Part shown: positions 1 through 6,891 of the stretch, one piece after another | Position numbering within the stretch: the first letter of the stretch is position 1 | How the letters are laid out: every line of letters starts with the position of its first letter | Origin: DLKC01 sp002478885 | Lineage (GTDB): Bacteria > Bacteroidota > Bacteroidia > Chitinophagales > Chitinophagaceae | NCBI GenBank assembly: GCA_046329585.1 | Contig: JAXLUI010000002.1 | Span: 1,798,001-1,862,000 of the forward strand | Direction of reading: 5' to 3' | DNA: 64,000 nt | The notes under the pieces: generated by a model | The model's database searches: none | Told to the model about the DNA's origin: nothing | What the model saw: the letters and a program-made list of their open reading frames with translations, nothing else | Program-made: the position numbers and the translations under genes

Positions 1-1
1 T

Positions 2-205
2 AATACAGGTTATTTCATTGCAAAGCATGAAAGCAATTTGTCAAATAAGCTTGTCAAAAATTCCTCAAATACAGATGACTTTTTTCGGGGGCTTATAGAT
101 GGCACTTTAGAAGTAAAACTTGAGTTTCAAAGGCGGCAACTTTTTATCTTAGAAGAAATCAGAAAAAAAGGAAATGATATTGGATTGCTCTATGATAAAG
201 ATTAA
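2..205 (+). CDS. C-terminal end of an unidentified protein (partial)
   Basis: An open frame enters from the left edge and runs 67 codons to a TAA stop at 203-205. The residues include FFRGLIDGTLEVKLEF and end IGLLYDKD. They are hydrophilic and rich in Lys and Glu, with no motif that I recognise. The composition is AT-rich like the rest of the left-hand island. The gene converges on the minus-strand kinase gene that ends at 263, leaving only 57 bp between them. The start lies outside the window, so neither length nor domain content can be judged. No function is proposed. Confidence 0.55.
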   Translation, partial: NTGYFIAKHESNLSNKLVKNSSNTDDFFRGLIDGTLEVKLEFQRRQLFILEEIRKKGNDIGLLYDKD

Positions 206-262
206 ATAAGCAGCTGGGCATTTACCCAAGTAAAGCTTTTTGTGTTTACACATTCATAGACG

Positions 263-805
263 CTATATATTTATTGACAATGCCTGTAAAAAATCCCTGT
301 AGTTGTCATTTGAGACGATAATGTAGTTACAGTCATTTTTTAATAAATCTAATTCTCTTTCGACTTTGTGAGCACTTCTTTTATAAAAATCATCCGCCGC
401 ATTTGCATTACCGTCAATGCTCTTCTGTCTATTAATAAATCTTTCAATTCTGATATCTTCGTTTACATCTAAAAAAATGGAGAATGTTTTCTCGCTTCCA
501 TTTTTTATATCGTCTACGATCACTTTGTGCCGCACCCCTTCAAATATTAACTTAGTAGGATTTTCAATGGTATGCAAGATGACATTATTTAAGAATTTTT
601 CATGATTTTCTTCAATCATTTTTGCACCTAAATCCTGTAACGCCTCGCGAGTTGTCGCCAAGTTGTGTTCTTTGGAATATTTTTCTAAATACCCCCCGAA
701 GGATGCAATTGGAAAATTTAACCAGTTAGAAAAATCCTTAGCAAGGGTGGATTTTCCTGAACATATTTTACCTATTATCAAAATTGATAAATTTATTTTA
801 ACCAT
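263..805 (-). CDS. P-loop nucleotide/nucleoside kinase-like protein
   Basis: About 180 residues. The N-terminus has a glycine-rich Walker A loop (GKICSGKST, about residues 10-18) after a hydrophobic strand, as in small nucleotide kinases of the AAA_18/dephospho-CoA-kinase-like group. Later features fit that fold: TREALQDLGAKMIEE, a strand-turn LIFEGVRH, and an Arg-rich lid-like stretch (RIERFINRQKS). I chose the ATG at 805 because the Walker A strand follows at once; a 14-codon extension to 847 would have no visible purpose. This start overlaps the end of the ASCH gene by 13 bp, which implies translational coupling. It is the last gene of a seven-gene operon. The substrate is unknown. By context it might phosphorylate a modified nucleotide made by the radical SAM or Rossmann enzyme; that is inference only. 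Confidence 0.75.
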   Translation of the reverse strand: MVKINLSILIIGKICSGKSTLAKDFSNWLNFPIASFGGYLEKYSKEHNLATTREALQDLGAKMIEENHEKFLNNVILHTIENPTKLIFEGVRHKVIVDDIKNGSEKTFSIFLDVNEDIRIERFINRQKSIDGNANAADDFYKRSAHKVERELDLLKNDCNYIIVSNDNYRDFLQALSINI

Positions 806-1362
806 AGCTCGCTGATTTGAAGATTTGTAGCAGCCCTTAGCACACACCAGGCAGTTCGATCCTTCTTTTGAATTCTTATTGGGGTGATTTCACTGATAAG
901 CGAAACCTTAAGAAGGGATACATACTTGGCTTTACATTTACTTTCCCAAAAGTTAGCCACTACGTAACTGCCAATTTCCTTTGAATAGGTTTTCCGCAGA
1001 TTTTCAAATTTTGCTTTATTTAGGGATTGGTAGTATTCAATTTTACCTGCAACGAAATATCCAACCACATCCCCGCCACTTTTCTTTATAAAAACTATAT
1101 CGCCAAACTTGACTTTATCAAATGGAGGGAGTTTTTTTAAACTAAATCTTGATTCAATTGTCTTCTTTCCACTCAAAAGTAACGATAAAAATGGTTCAGT
1201 AAAAATAGCGAGATGGACTCCGACCCTTCGATTGTCTATCCTCTCATTATCATAAAATAACTTTGCATTTTGATCATTATTTATTTCGTTCTCAACAAGT
1301 TTAATTAGTTTCTCTTTCCATTTCATGGTAGAGCCATTCGAGGTATTGGTTATATTCTTCAT
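793..1362 (-). CDS. ASCH-domain protein
   Basis: The central part (about residues 45-185) reads as an ASCH domain, a PUA-like beta barrel that binds RNA or modified bases and in some members is a hydrolase. The typical opening is visible: HLAIFTEPFLSLLLSGKKT followed by IESRFS, with the conserved GKKTIExR signature. The charged turn FGDIVFIKKSGG and a closing KKDRTAWCVL strand also fit. About 45 charged residues precede it. Possible starts are ATG at 1362 or 1326 and TTG at 1368; all overlap the end of the upstream Rossmann-enzyme gene (26-68 bp), so the pair is probably translationally coupled. The downstream kinase gene overlaps its stop. Its job here may be to bind or process a modified base, which is inferred from family and neighbours. 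Confidence 0.8.
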   Translation of the reverse strand: MKNITNTSNGSTMKWKEKLIKLVENEINNDQNAKLFYDNERIDNRRVGVHLAIFTEPFLSLLLSGKKTIESRFSLKKLPPFDKVKFGDIVFIKKSGGDVVGYFVAGKIEYYQSLNKAKFENLRKTYSKEIGSYVVANFWESKCKAKYVSLLKVSLISEITPIRIQKKDRTAWCVLRAATNLQISELWLK

Positions 1363-2572
1363 GTTCAAAACTCGAAATTAGCTCAATGAATTCAAATATT
1401 TTCTGTCCATCCTCTGATTGATCAGGAATATTATTCTTAAAATATTGAATGTGTGTAAATAATTTCCTAGGGCAATTAGTATAAAATATTCGATTCCCCG
1501 AGGTCCAAACGTTGGCTCTCCTGCGACGAGGATCTCTCGAGCTAACAGAGGGTAATATTTGCGTCGCAACCAAAGGTTCTAAATCTAAATTATACCCCGT
1601 TTCATCTACTTCGGCATCATTGATCTTTATTCGGATTCGGCAGCCTTTAATTTCCACTTCATGCCAATCTACATTTTCTTCCTCATATTCTGGCCTGTCA
1701 ACAAAATGCATATTTAGCTTTTGAAAAACAGCTAAGTCGCCATGTCGCCAAAAAGGACTGGTTAGTGCTCCCGCACTTCTGGTAGCATTCCATTCAAAAA
1801 ATGGCATGGAATACTCAAGTTTTTTAGGACTAAGGCTTTCTAAGCATAACCCTTGTTTTTGGCAGAAATCAAACCACGCTATTCGTTCCTTATCAATCCC
1901 CGGTCTAGTGTTAAATGGAGGAATACTAATAATTAACCGGCCACCTAGTTTTAAACATCGCGATGCTAACCAAATAAATTGATAGAAATGAGGCTCATAC
2001 CAAGGTGGGTCCATAACAACAGTAGCATACATGCCAAGCATTTCTGGATCGCTTTTGAATATGTCACCAACAATTACTTGGCAGTTGTCATGTGAAAGTT
2101 CCTTTAAACAATCTACGACAGCATGGTTTCTTTCCACAATTGTTACTTTCTGAGAAATATCGCGACGACAAAGGTTTGCAAATAATGTGGGCATACCAAG
2201 CACTAGAATTTCATCGTCTAAATGATTTGATTGTAGCACCAAATCAGATAAGTAATCAACACTCTTTTTTGTATTCCTCCACTCAAAATCTAAAGGATGT
2301 GGCTTTTTAAAAAAATCAAAGTCCCCCATATACTTTCTGACGTACACTTGCTGATTAAAGTGAAGATAATCACCAACACTTTTTTGAGCCTTTTCTTCAA
2401 CAAGCCAAAGCCCATCTTGGCCTTGTCGTACAAGATTTTGCTGCTCCAAATCCTTTAAAAAGTCTAACGCAGTCACTGGGTCAACGCCGTTTAGATTTTG
2501 ACAAATAAAATTTAATGACCTAGGTTGAGTACACAACCGAGATATCAGTTGCTGTGTGTAGGCTTTATTCAT
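1301..2572 (-). CDS. Winged-helix plus Rossmann methyltransferase-fold enzyme with DPPWY motif
   Basis: 423 residues. Residues 1-60 look like a winged helix (YTQQLISRLCTQPRSLNFI, then DFLKDLEQQNLVRQ). A Rossmann domain follows at about 110-260, with a first strand ILVLGMPTL, an acidic second-strand end (VTIVERN), GDIF, and the catalytic-type motif VVMDPPWYEP. DPPW/Y is the active-site signature of amino-group methyltransferases. The winged helix joined to this fold also recalls branched-chain polyamine synthase (BpsA), an aminopropyltransferase. The glycine-rich SAM loop is non-standard. A C-terminal region of about 160 residues with several Arg (SSRDPRRRRANVW) is unassigned. The start overlaps the end of the radical SAM gene by 8 bp. 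Methyl or aminopropyl transfer to a nucleotide or nucleic acid is plausible but unproven. Confidence 0.7.
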   Translation of the reverse strand: MNKAYTQQLISRLCTQPRSLNFICQNLNGVDPVTALDFLKDLEQQNLVRQGQDGLWLVEEKAQKSVGDYLHFNQQVYVRKYMGDFDFFKKPHPLDFEWRNTKKSVDYLSDLVLQSNHLDDEILVLGMPTLFANLCRRDISQKVTIVERNHAVVDCLKELSHDNCQVIVGDIFKSDPEMLGMYATVVMDPPWYEPHFYQFIWLASRCLKLGGRLIISIPPFNTRPGIDKERIAWFDFCQKQGLCLESLSPKKLEYSMPFFEWNATRSAGALTSPFWRHGDLAVFQKLNMHFVDRPEYEEENVDWHEVEIKGCRIRIKINDAEVDETGYNLDLEPLVATQILPSVSSRDPRRRRANVWTSGNRIFYTNCPRKLFTHIQYFKNNIPDQSEDGQKIFEFIELISSFEHEEYNQYLEWLYHEMERETN

Positions 2573-3578
2573 ATTTTCTAAATTTTAATTTAACATCAGT
2601 GATCTGCTTATTTAAATCTTCAGCTGAGAACCGCTTTTTCATTTCTTGTTGCCATACTTCAATTGCATTTTCTTGTCCCTCAAGCAAATCAATTTGCAAA
2701 TCTTTCATTCGGCTTATCACCGGTGTAAACTTTTGTATTTTAAGAGGTACCATTCGTAATGGATAATTTTCATCAACTGACTGAATTTTGTCGAGCACGC
2801 TTCCTATTGCCCCGTAAAAGTCAGTTGAGGTAATAGCGGGCAATGTGATGTAACTATATAAGTCTATGCCAGCTTTCAATAGTCTTTCCCATAGCATGAA
2901 TTGTGCATTGAAAAATGAGGGTTCCGCACCAGTATTATGAGAAAAGGAAAGTTCATCAATTCCTTTAAAACAGCATACTCTACCATAATTTCTATATGAT
3001 GATACTAGCTTTATTTGCTCTTCGGTTAAATATTTCCAGAAAAAGTCATTGCTTAAATTATCATCAGACCACAGATACACGTGGTTTGATAAACCTCGGT
3101 CGATTAAGGCCTCCATCATCCAGGGTACCCACTCTGGCGTAATGTCTGGCTGGCCGCCAGTTAAATCTATTACTAAAGGTGGCGCTTCCTGTTCTTGATA
3201 ATAATCGAGAAGTGTGACACACGTTAAATGCGCAGAATATTTTTTGTTTCCACTAAGAAGCTTAAAATCGACAAAGCAATACCAGCAACGCCAGTTACAA
3301 ACAGCATTCTGGAATACTTGAGCACGAATCATCTCATCTGAAGGAATATTCAGCGCTTTTTGGGCAGGGAGAATGGGAAGAGGATTTTTGGGCCAATCAA
3401 TGCAGTTCCCAATTCGAAAATGTCGTATTCTTCCATATCCATTACAATTTGGTGGCTCTGTTAAATCCTTTTCTTGTTCACTATTTTCAAAATTGGTAAT
3501 AAGTATGGTTTTCGCTTCCGTATTAATAGCTTTATCTCGCAAGTTGAGCGAAACAGATTCTGTGTTAATAAAGTTCAT
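2565..3578 (-). CDS. Radical SAM enzyme
   Basis: 337 residues. The [4Fe-4S] cluster motif CX3CX2C is seen as AVCNWRCWYCF near residue 95. The SAM-binding GGEP-type motif is present as LTGGQPD near residue 140, and barrel-like strands follow (VYLWSDDN, LYSYITLPA). The N-terminus has further Cys residues (EPPNCNGYG, RIGNCIDWP). No C-terminal SPASM or second-cluster cysteine block is obvious. The product starts with a 4-bp ATGA-type overlap on the stop of the zinc-protein gene, and its own stop overlaps the start of the Rossmann-enzyme gene. The CN-aromatic-basic-C motif also occurs in viperin and MoaA-like enzymes, but it is too common to assign a reaction. The family is certain; the substrate is unknown. 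Confidence 0.85.
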   Translation of the reverse strand: MNFINTESVSLNLRDKAINTEAKTILITNFENSEQEKDLTEPPNCNGYGRIRHFRIGNCIDWPKNPLPILPAQKALNIPSDEMIRAQVFQNAVCNWRCWYCFVDFKLLSGNKKYSAHLTCVTLLDYYQEQEAPPLVIDLTGGQPDITPEWVPWMMEALIDRGLSNHVYLWSDDNLSNDFFWKYLTEEQIKLVSSYRNYGRVCCFKGIDELSFSHNTGAEPSFFNAQFMLWERLLKAGIDLYSYITLPAITSTDFYGAIGSVLDKIQSVDENYPLRMVPLKIQKFTPVISRMKDLQIDLLEGQENAIEVWQQEMKKRFSAEDLNKQITDVKLKFRKYE

Positions 3579-4171
3579 CGCATTTTCATTTGTGGGTTAC
3601 CTCCATCTGTGATTTCCGGTATCCGATCTTTTACAAACAATTCAATTAATTCTACGCAGTAATCGATTTGCTTTTCATTCAAATGTGCATTTTGTGGGAT
3701 ATTGTGCCACCGTTCTAGACATACACGACAGCAAGTTGCTGTGGCATGTTGTCCGTAGTGAATTATTTCACTACCCTTTTTAGGAGTGCATATCTTGTCA
3801 AAATAGCTTTGAATGGGATGCCCAATTTTTTTTGCTATTATTTCTTTCGCCCTCGCCCTTATTGCGTTTCTCCCACGCCTTTTAGCTCTTAGAATTGCAT
3901 TTTGATCAATCTCGTTTATCCAACAAACATGACGTAATAATTCCTTTTTTAGACTATTGAATGTATACTCTATATCATTAAGGTTATGCAAATAAATTCT
4001 CGCCCAGTCAATAGAGTCGTCACCGCATTCTTTACAATCGCCGACTTTTTTACCTTTTCCTGTAACCTTGGAAGTATAATAGTGGAAACCTTGCTCACAC
4101 TTCGTGTCTGAGCATTTAACATCCATTGGCTTTAGCTCTGAAATTGGCTTATCTATTGTTACTGGTTGCAT
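3575..4171 (-). CDS. Zinc-ribbon protein with DUF4186-like C-terminus
   Basis: 198 residues. The N-terminal third has two CxxC-type pairs forming a probable zinc ribbon (CSDTKCEQGFH and CKECGDDS). The middle is basic (RAKRRGRNAIRARAKEI), suggesting contact with nucleic acid. The C-terminal part contains HATATCCRVCLERWH and a following helix, which from memory matches the DUF4186 family, whose members carry the same QHATATCCRxCLxKWH block; this recollection should be tested by profile search. Known DUF4186 proteins are smaller single-domain proteins, so the N-terminal ribbon looks like an addition. It lies 5 bp after the XRE/ImmA gene and overlaps the radical SAM gene by 4 bp. No enzymatic role is known. 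Confidence 0.7.
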   Translation of the reverse strand: MQPVTIDKPISELKPMDVKCSDTKCEQGFHYYTSKVTGKGKKVGDCKECGDDSIDWARIYLHNLNDIEYTFNSLKKELLRHVCWINEIDQNAILRAKRRGRNAIRARAKEIIAKKIGHPIQSYFDKICTPKKGSEIIHYGQHATATCCRVCLERWHNIPQNAHLNEKQIDYCVELIELFVKDRIPEITDGGNPQMKMR

Positions 4172-4176
4172 AACAT

Positions 4177-5709
4177 TTAAATGTTTAACGCATTAGATAA
4201 TATGTTATAATCAAGTGATCCCAATTTTTGTAAATCAATATTTTTTAATAGAATATCTCTTGCTATTGTATAAGGTTCAGGCTCTTTCACTTGCAATCCA
4301 TCTGCCGTCTGCCACCACTGACTTCCTTGATAGTCTAATCGGTAAGCAACATAGTTTGCCAAAGAATCAACTCTAATTCCATGTTTAATGGCAACTTCCT
4401 CAACAGCTTTTTTTAAATACTCTGTTGTTCCTTTTGCTAGTTTTACCGCTTCTTGAGCGTACATTTCAGCATTCCCTCCGAAAACAACCTGATTGGCAAA
4501 GGAATTGGCCTCTAATTCTCTGGGATCTTCATCCCTTGAAATAGGTGATATTTCAGTGGCTTCGACAATAAGTTCATCTTCATCCTTAAGATGAACTAAT
4601 ACATGGTATAACTCATGTAATAAATCAAATATCCATTTTGCATGAGAAGTAACTTGTTGTTTAAGCACAATAACATTCTTTCCTTTTATATTCCAAGCGG
4701 CTCCATGAAAAATGCCCGAATCCTTTAAAGGGATAACAATAATTCCCATATCCCAAGCATAGTTAAGGATAGAATCTAAGTTCAATCCACCATAGTCGGT
4801 TTGCAAAATCTCCCTGAATTCTTCTATATTATTAGGTCGAGATATAATTTCTTTTTTCTTGTATATCTTAAGAGTAACTCTAGCTAAAAAGTTTGCATAT
4901 GGCATATATGCCTTTATTTGATTCTCTTTTGCTACTAATCCCTTTTTGAAAAAGGTTAGGTTAGTAGGCTCAACCAAAGTTAGACTAGCATCATTCCAAA
5001 TGTCATTGACTGACCAGCCATAAATACTTGACAAGTAAGAAGCTGCTTCATCCAAAAGTAAATCTGGCTGTTCGTCTTTAAGATTAATTAATTCGTTTTG
5101 AATGCGCTTGGGAACAATTCTCTTTGTAACAAAACTTGGATCAATACCAATTCGTGACAATTTCCTGAGAAGAAAAGGAAACGTTTTTATGTCACTTCTT
5201 TTATTTTCTAATTCAACCTCCTCGTTCGCTAGATCCTTAAGAGAATAACCCATTGATGCAAGTAGCTTTCGCAGTGTGGTAAAACTCACATCTTGATGCC
5301 CCTTCTCAATCCGAGAAATAGTCTGAGCAGTAATTGTGGAGCGTTCAGCCAATTCATTACTTTTTATACCCTTCTTCTCCCTAAGGCTTTTAAGCTTGAT
5401 ACCAATTAGTCTTGCCTGTTCTTCAGCTTGTTGAGCCAAATAACGACTGAAATATTTATCCGTCAATACTCGAATCTTATCCCACGGAATTATCTTTGTT
5501 TCAGTGCCTAAATCAATAGATATTTCGTAGGACGTGACAGTGAGACTTTTCGTGTCAAGACTTTTCAATAAAACCTCACTGACAAATGGCAATATGGATC
5601 GCAACCCAAGTTCAACCTGGTCTTCATTTGCAAAAGAGACGAATAGTGTACCGTCTCGAATATGAGCCTTTGAAATGGCCTGATAATCTACATTCTCCCA
5701 ATGTTTCAT
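4177..5709 (-). CDS. DUF2442-like / XRE helix-turn-helix / ImmA-IrrE metallopeptidase fusion
   Basis: 510 residues with three parts. Residues 1-90 resemble DUF2442 (DGTLFVSFANEDQVELGL, later ETKIIPWDKIRVLTD). Residues 105-165 form an XRE-type helix-turn-helix (LREKKGIKSNELAERS, TAQTISRIEKGHQDVS). Residues 280-430 form an ImmA/IrrE zinc protease domain with the HExxH motif as LLHELYHVLVH, preceded by GAAWNIKGKNVIVL and followed by ELEANSFANQVVF with the likely third zinc ligand Glu. ImmA proteins cleave phage-type repressors after DNA damage, and XRE-fused forms usually self-regulate. Here the sensor/regulator opens an operon of nucleotide-type enzymes, so it probably controls it. It is 10 bp downstream of the DUF4160 gene. 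DUF4160 and DUF2442 are common partners, which supports the N-terminal assignment. Confidence 0.85.
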   Translation of the reverse strand: MKHWENVDYQAISKAHIRDGTLFVSFANEDQVELGLRSILPFVSEVLLKSLDTKSLTVTSYEISIDLGTETKIIPWDKIRVLTDKYFSRYLAQQAEEQARLIGIKLKSLREKKGIKSNELAERSTITAQTISRIEKGHQDVSFTTLRKLLASMGYSLKDLANEEVELENKRSDIKTFPFLLRKLSRIGIDPSFVTKRIVPKRIQNELINLKDEQPDLLLDEAASYLSSIYGWSVNDIWNDASLTLVEPTNLTFFKKGLVAKENQIKAYMPYANFLARVTLKIYKKKEIISRPNNIEEFREILQTDYGGLNLDSILNYAWDMGIIVIPLKDSGIFHGAAWNIKGKNVIVLKQQVTSHAKWIFDLLHELYHVLVHLKDEDELIVEATEISPISRDEDPRELEANSFANQVVFGGNAEMYAQEAVKLAKGTTEYLKKAVEEVAIKHGIRVDSLANYVAYRLDYQGSQWWQTADGLQVKEPEPYTIARDILLKNIDLQKLGSLDYNILSNALNI

Positions 5710-5719
5710 AAATAATAAT

Positions 5720-5947
5720 TTAATTTCTTAATGGATGTTTATCGTCCCAAGCATCAACCAAAATATCAAGATTTTCTTCTAGATGTTTCCTGATTTTTTT
5801 CTTAATGGATTTTCCAAACCACACGTCAAGGAATGGTAGCCCAACAACAACCTCCTCTCCATTGCCGAAAACAAGGTGGCAATGCGGCGGCGGATGCTCA
5901 TCATCATATATATATACCGCCACTCCATCTAAATCTAATATCCTCAT
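5720..5947 (-). CDS. DUF4160-family small protein
   Basis: 75 residues, first gene of the seven-gene operon. It has the hallmark of DUF4160: a hydrophobic strand (VAVYIYDDEH), then a Pro/His block PPPHCHLVFGNGEE, and a C-terminal helix ending LVDAWDDKHPLRN. DUF4160 genes are typically found next to DUF2442 genes in two-gene modules of toxin-antitoxin style. Here the partner DUF2442-like domain is fused to an XRE/ImmA protein that starts 10 bp downstream. Length and composition fit the family. Biochemical activity is not known, and the toxin-antitoxin reading is inferred from gene association only. Confidence 0.75.
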   Translation of the reverse strand: MRILDLDGVAVYIYDDEHPPPHCHLVFGNGEEVVVGLPFLDVWFGKSIKKKIRKHLEENLDILVDAWDDKHPLRN

Positions 5948-6295
5948 AAAGTTCGAGTTTCATTACACGAAAATAATCAAATATCACAATTCAAAAAAAT
6001 AAAATTAATGTTTACGTTAATTTATTATCAAAATATACCCAAATATGGAATTTAATAGATCACACTCAAACAACTACTTCAAAGTCGAAATCATCGTCAA
6101 AAGACTGTACAGCCTAATTAAATTCGATCATTTTAATGAAAATAAATATGCCAAAATCTCATTCACAATTCGAATAGAGAGAGGATGCACCGACAAGAAT
6201 TAATCTAGTAGTGAAGAAATTTGACTTTGGAGAATGGCCTGATACGAAGATTCCTAAGCTTAAAGATAATAAAACCTCTAAAAATTTAACGAAAT
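5948..6295. other. Island edge, no convincing gene
   Basis: About 350 AT-rich bases between the operon start and the tRNA-Leu end. A 52-codon plus-strand frame (6045-6203, starting MEFNRSHSNNYFKV) and a second open stretch from about 6211 have no recognisable domain. They may be remnants of a gene that travelled with the island. No integrase gene is visible. Confidence 0.4.
6004..6021. promoter_or_regulatory. Candidate operator upstream of the island operon
   Basis: An imperfect palindrome ATTAATGTTTACGTTAAT (arms of 7 matching at 6 positions) lies 57 bp before the DUF4160 start. That spacing suits autoregulation by the XRE domain encoded two genes in. No clear TAnnTTTG box was found next to it. 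Confidence 0.3.
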
Positions 6296-6316
6296 ATGTT
6301 GTACCTATGTTGTACC
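6296..6316. repeat. Tandem 11-bp direct repeat next to tRNA-Leu
   Basis: ATGTTGTACCT is followed immediately by ATGTTGTACC, 40 bp from the tRNA-Leu 3' end. Short direct repeats beside a tRNA are often recombinase arm-type or core sites, so this may be part of an attachment site. That role is inferred. Confidence 0.45.
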
Positions 6317-6320
6317 AATT

Positions 6321-6348
6321 AAAAAAGCCGACCATTGAAGATCGGCTT
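6321..6348 (-). terminator. Rho-independent terminator of the tRNA-Leu/tRNA-Gly transcript
   Basis: On the minus strand the arms AAGCCGA and TCGGCTT form a hairpin followed by six T residues, starting 8 bases after the tRNA-Leu 3' end. Confidence 0.8.
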
Positions 6349-6355
6349 AAACATG

Positions 6356-6441
6356 TGCCCCAGGCGGGACTTGAACCCGCACTCGCGTTGCGGCGAACAG
6401 GATTTTAAGTCCTGCGTGTCTACCAATTCCACCACCAGGGC
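6356..6441 (-). tRNA. tRNA-Leu (anticodon TAA)
   Basis: 86 nt. The acceptor stem GCCCTGG pairs with CTGGGGC, with two wobble pairs. The anticodon loop CTTAAAA gives TAA. A long variable arm is present, as expected for a class II tRNA-Leu, and the T arm GCGGGTTCAAGTCCCGC is canonical. CCA is not encoded. The 3' end faces the AT-rich accessory block, the usual geometry for an integration site. Confidence 0.95.
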
Positions 6442-6495
6442 GCCGTATGGTGAAAAAAAATCCCGTCCTGCTTTTGCCGAACGGGGTAATTTCTG

Positions 6496-6568
<73 letters not shown>

Positions 6569-6595
6569 TTGTTCAAGAACTATTTTTTGGGAGTG

Positions 6596-6625
6596 CAAAA
6601 ATAGGGTTCTCACTATTCCCACAAA
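6596..6625 (-). promoter_or_regulatory. Bacteroidota-type promoter of the tRNA pair
   Basis: On the minus strand TTTG (6622-6625) is followed after 18 bases by TATTTTTG (6596-6603), matching TTTG-N17-20-TAnnTTTG. It places transcription about 20 nt before tRNA-Gly. Confidence 0.7.
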
Positions 6626-6643
6626 AATATTTAGTAGTTTTTT

Positions 6644-6847
6644 TTATTTATACTGCGGCGTATATAAAGTATTGCCCGGAACTTCTACATCAGGCTTGCC
6701 TTTATACCGATGTGCATATAACTGGAAACAGCCGCCAAAAAGAAAAGCAATAACAATAAGCACCTGCATGTAAAAAAGAAACCTGGATGATGTTACCCAG
6801 TTATAACCAAATTCTTTATCCTTATGTTTCTGAATTTCGTTTACCAT
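6644..6847 (-). CDS. Small single-pass membrane protein
   Basis: 67 residues from the ATG at 6847; a TTG seven codons upstream is less likely. A charged N-terminus (MVNEIQKHKDKEFGYNW) is followed by one hydrophobic segment (FYMQVLIVIAFLFGGCF) and a short tail ending TLYTPQYK. Layout and length recall small bitopic proteins such as SecE, but I see no SecE signature, and the usual nusG/ribosomal neighbours are absent. It sits between the tRNA pair and a glycosyltransferase gene on the same strand. No function is assigned. Confidence 0.5.
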   Translation of the reverse strand: MVNEIQKHKDKEFGYNWVTSSRFLFYMQVLIVIAFLFGGCFQLYAHRYKGKPDVEVPGNTLYTPQYK

Positions 6848-6891
6848 AGTGAGAATATTGCTGTGCAAAAATAAGGGGCAGCACTAAATAA

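Noticed and set aside
1301..2572. Calling the DPPWY enzyme BpsA (branched polyamine synthase)
   Set aside because: Domain order is similar, but the glycine loop and active-site motif differ from those I recall for BpsA.
2565..3578. Calling the radical SAM enzyme a prokaryotic viperin
   Set aside because: Only the common cluster motif is similar; the rest of the protein does not show viperin segments that I can recognise.
6211..6408. Plus-strand 65-codon frame at the island edge
   Set aside because: It runs through the terminator into tRNA-Leu on the opposite strand; the part before that shows no domain.
6644..6847. Calling the small membrane protein SecE
   Set aside because: It has the right size and one membrane segment, but no SecE signature and no nusG or ribosomal protein genes nearby.
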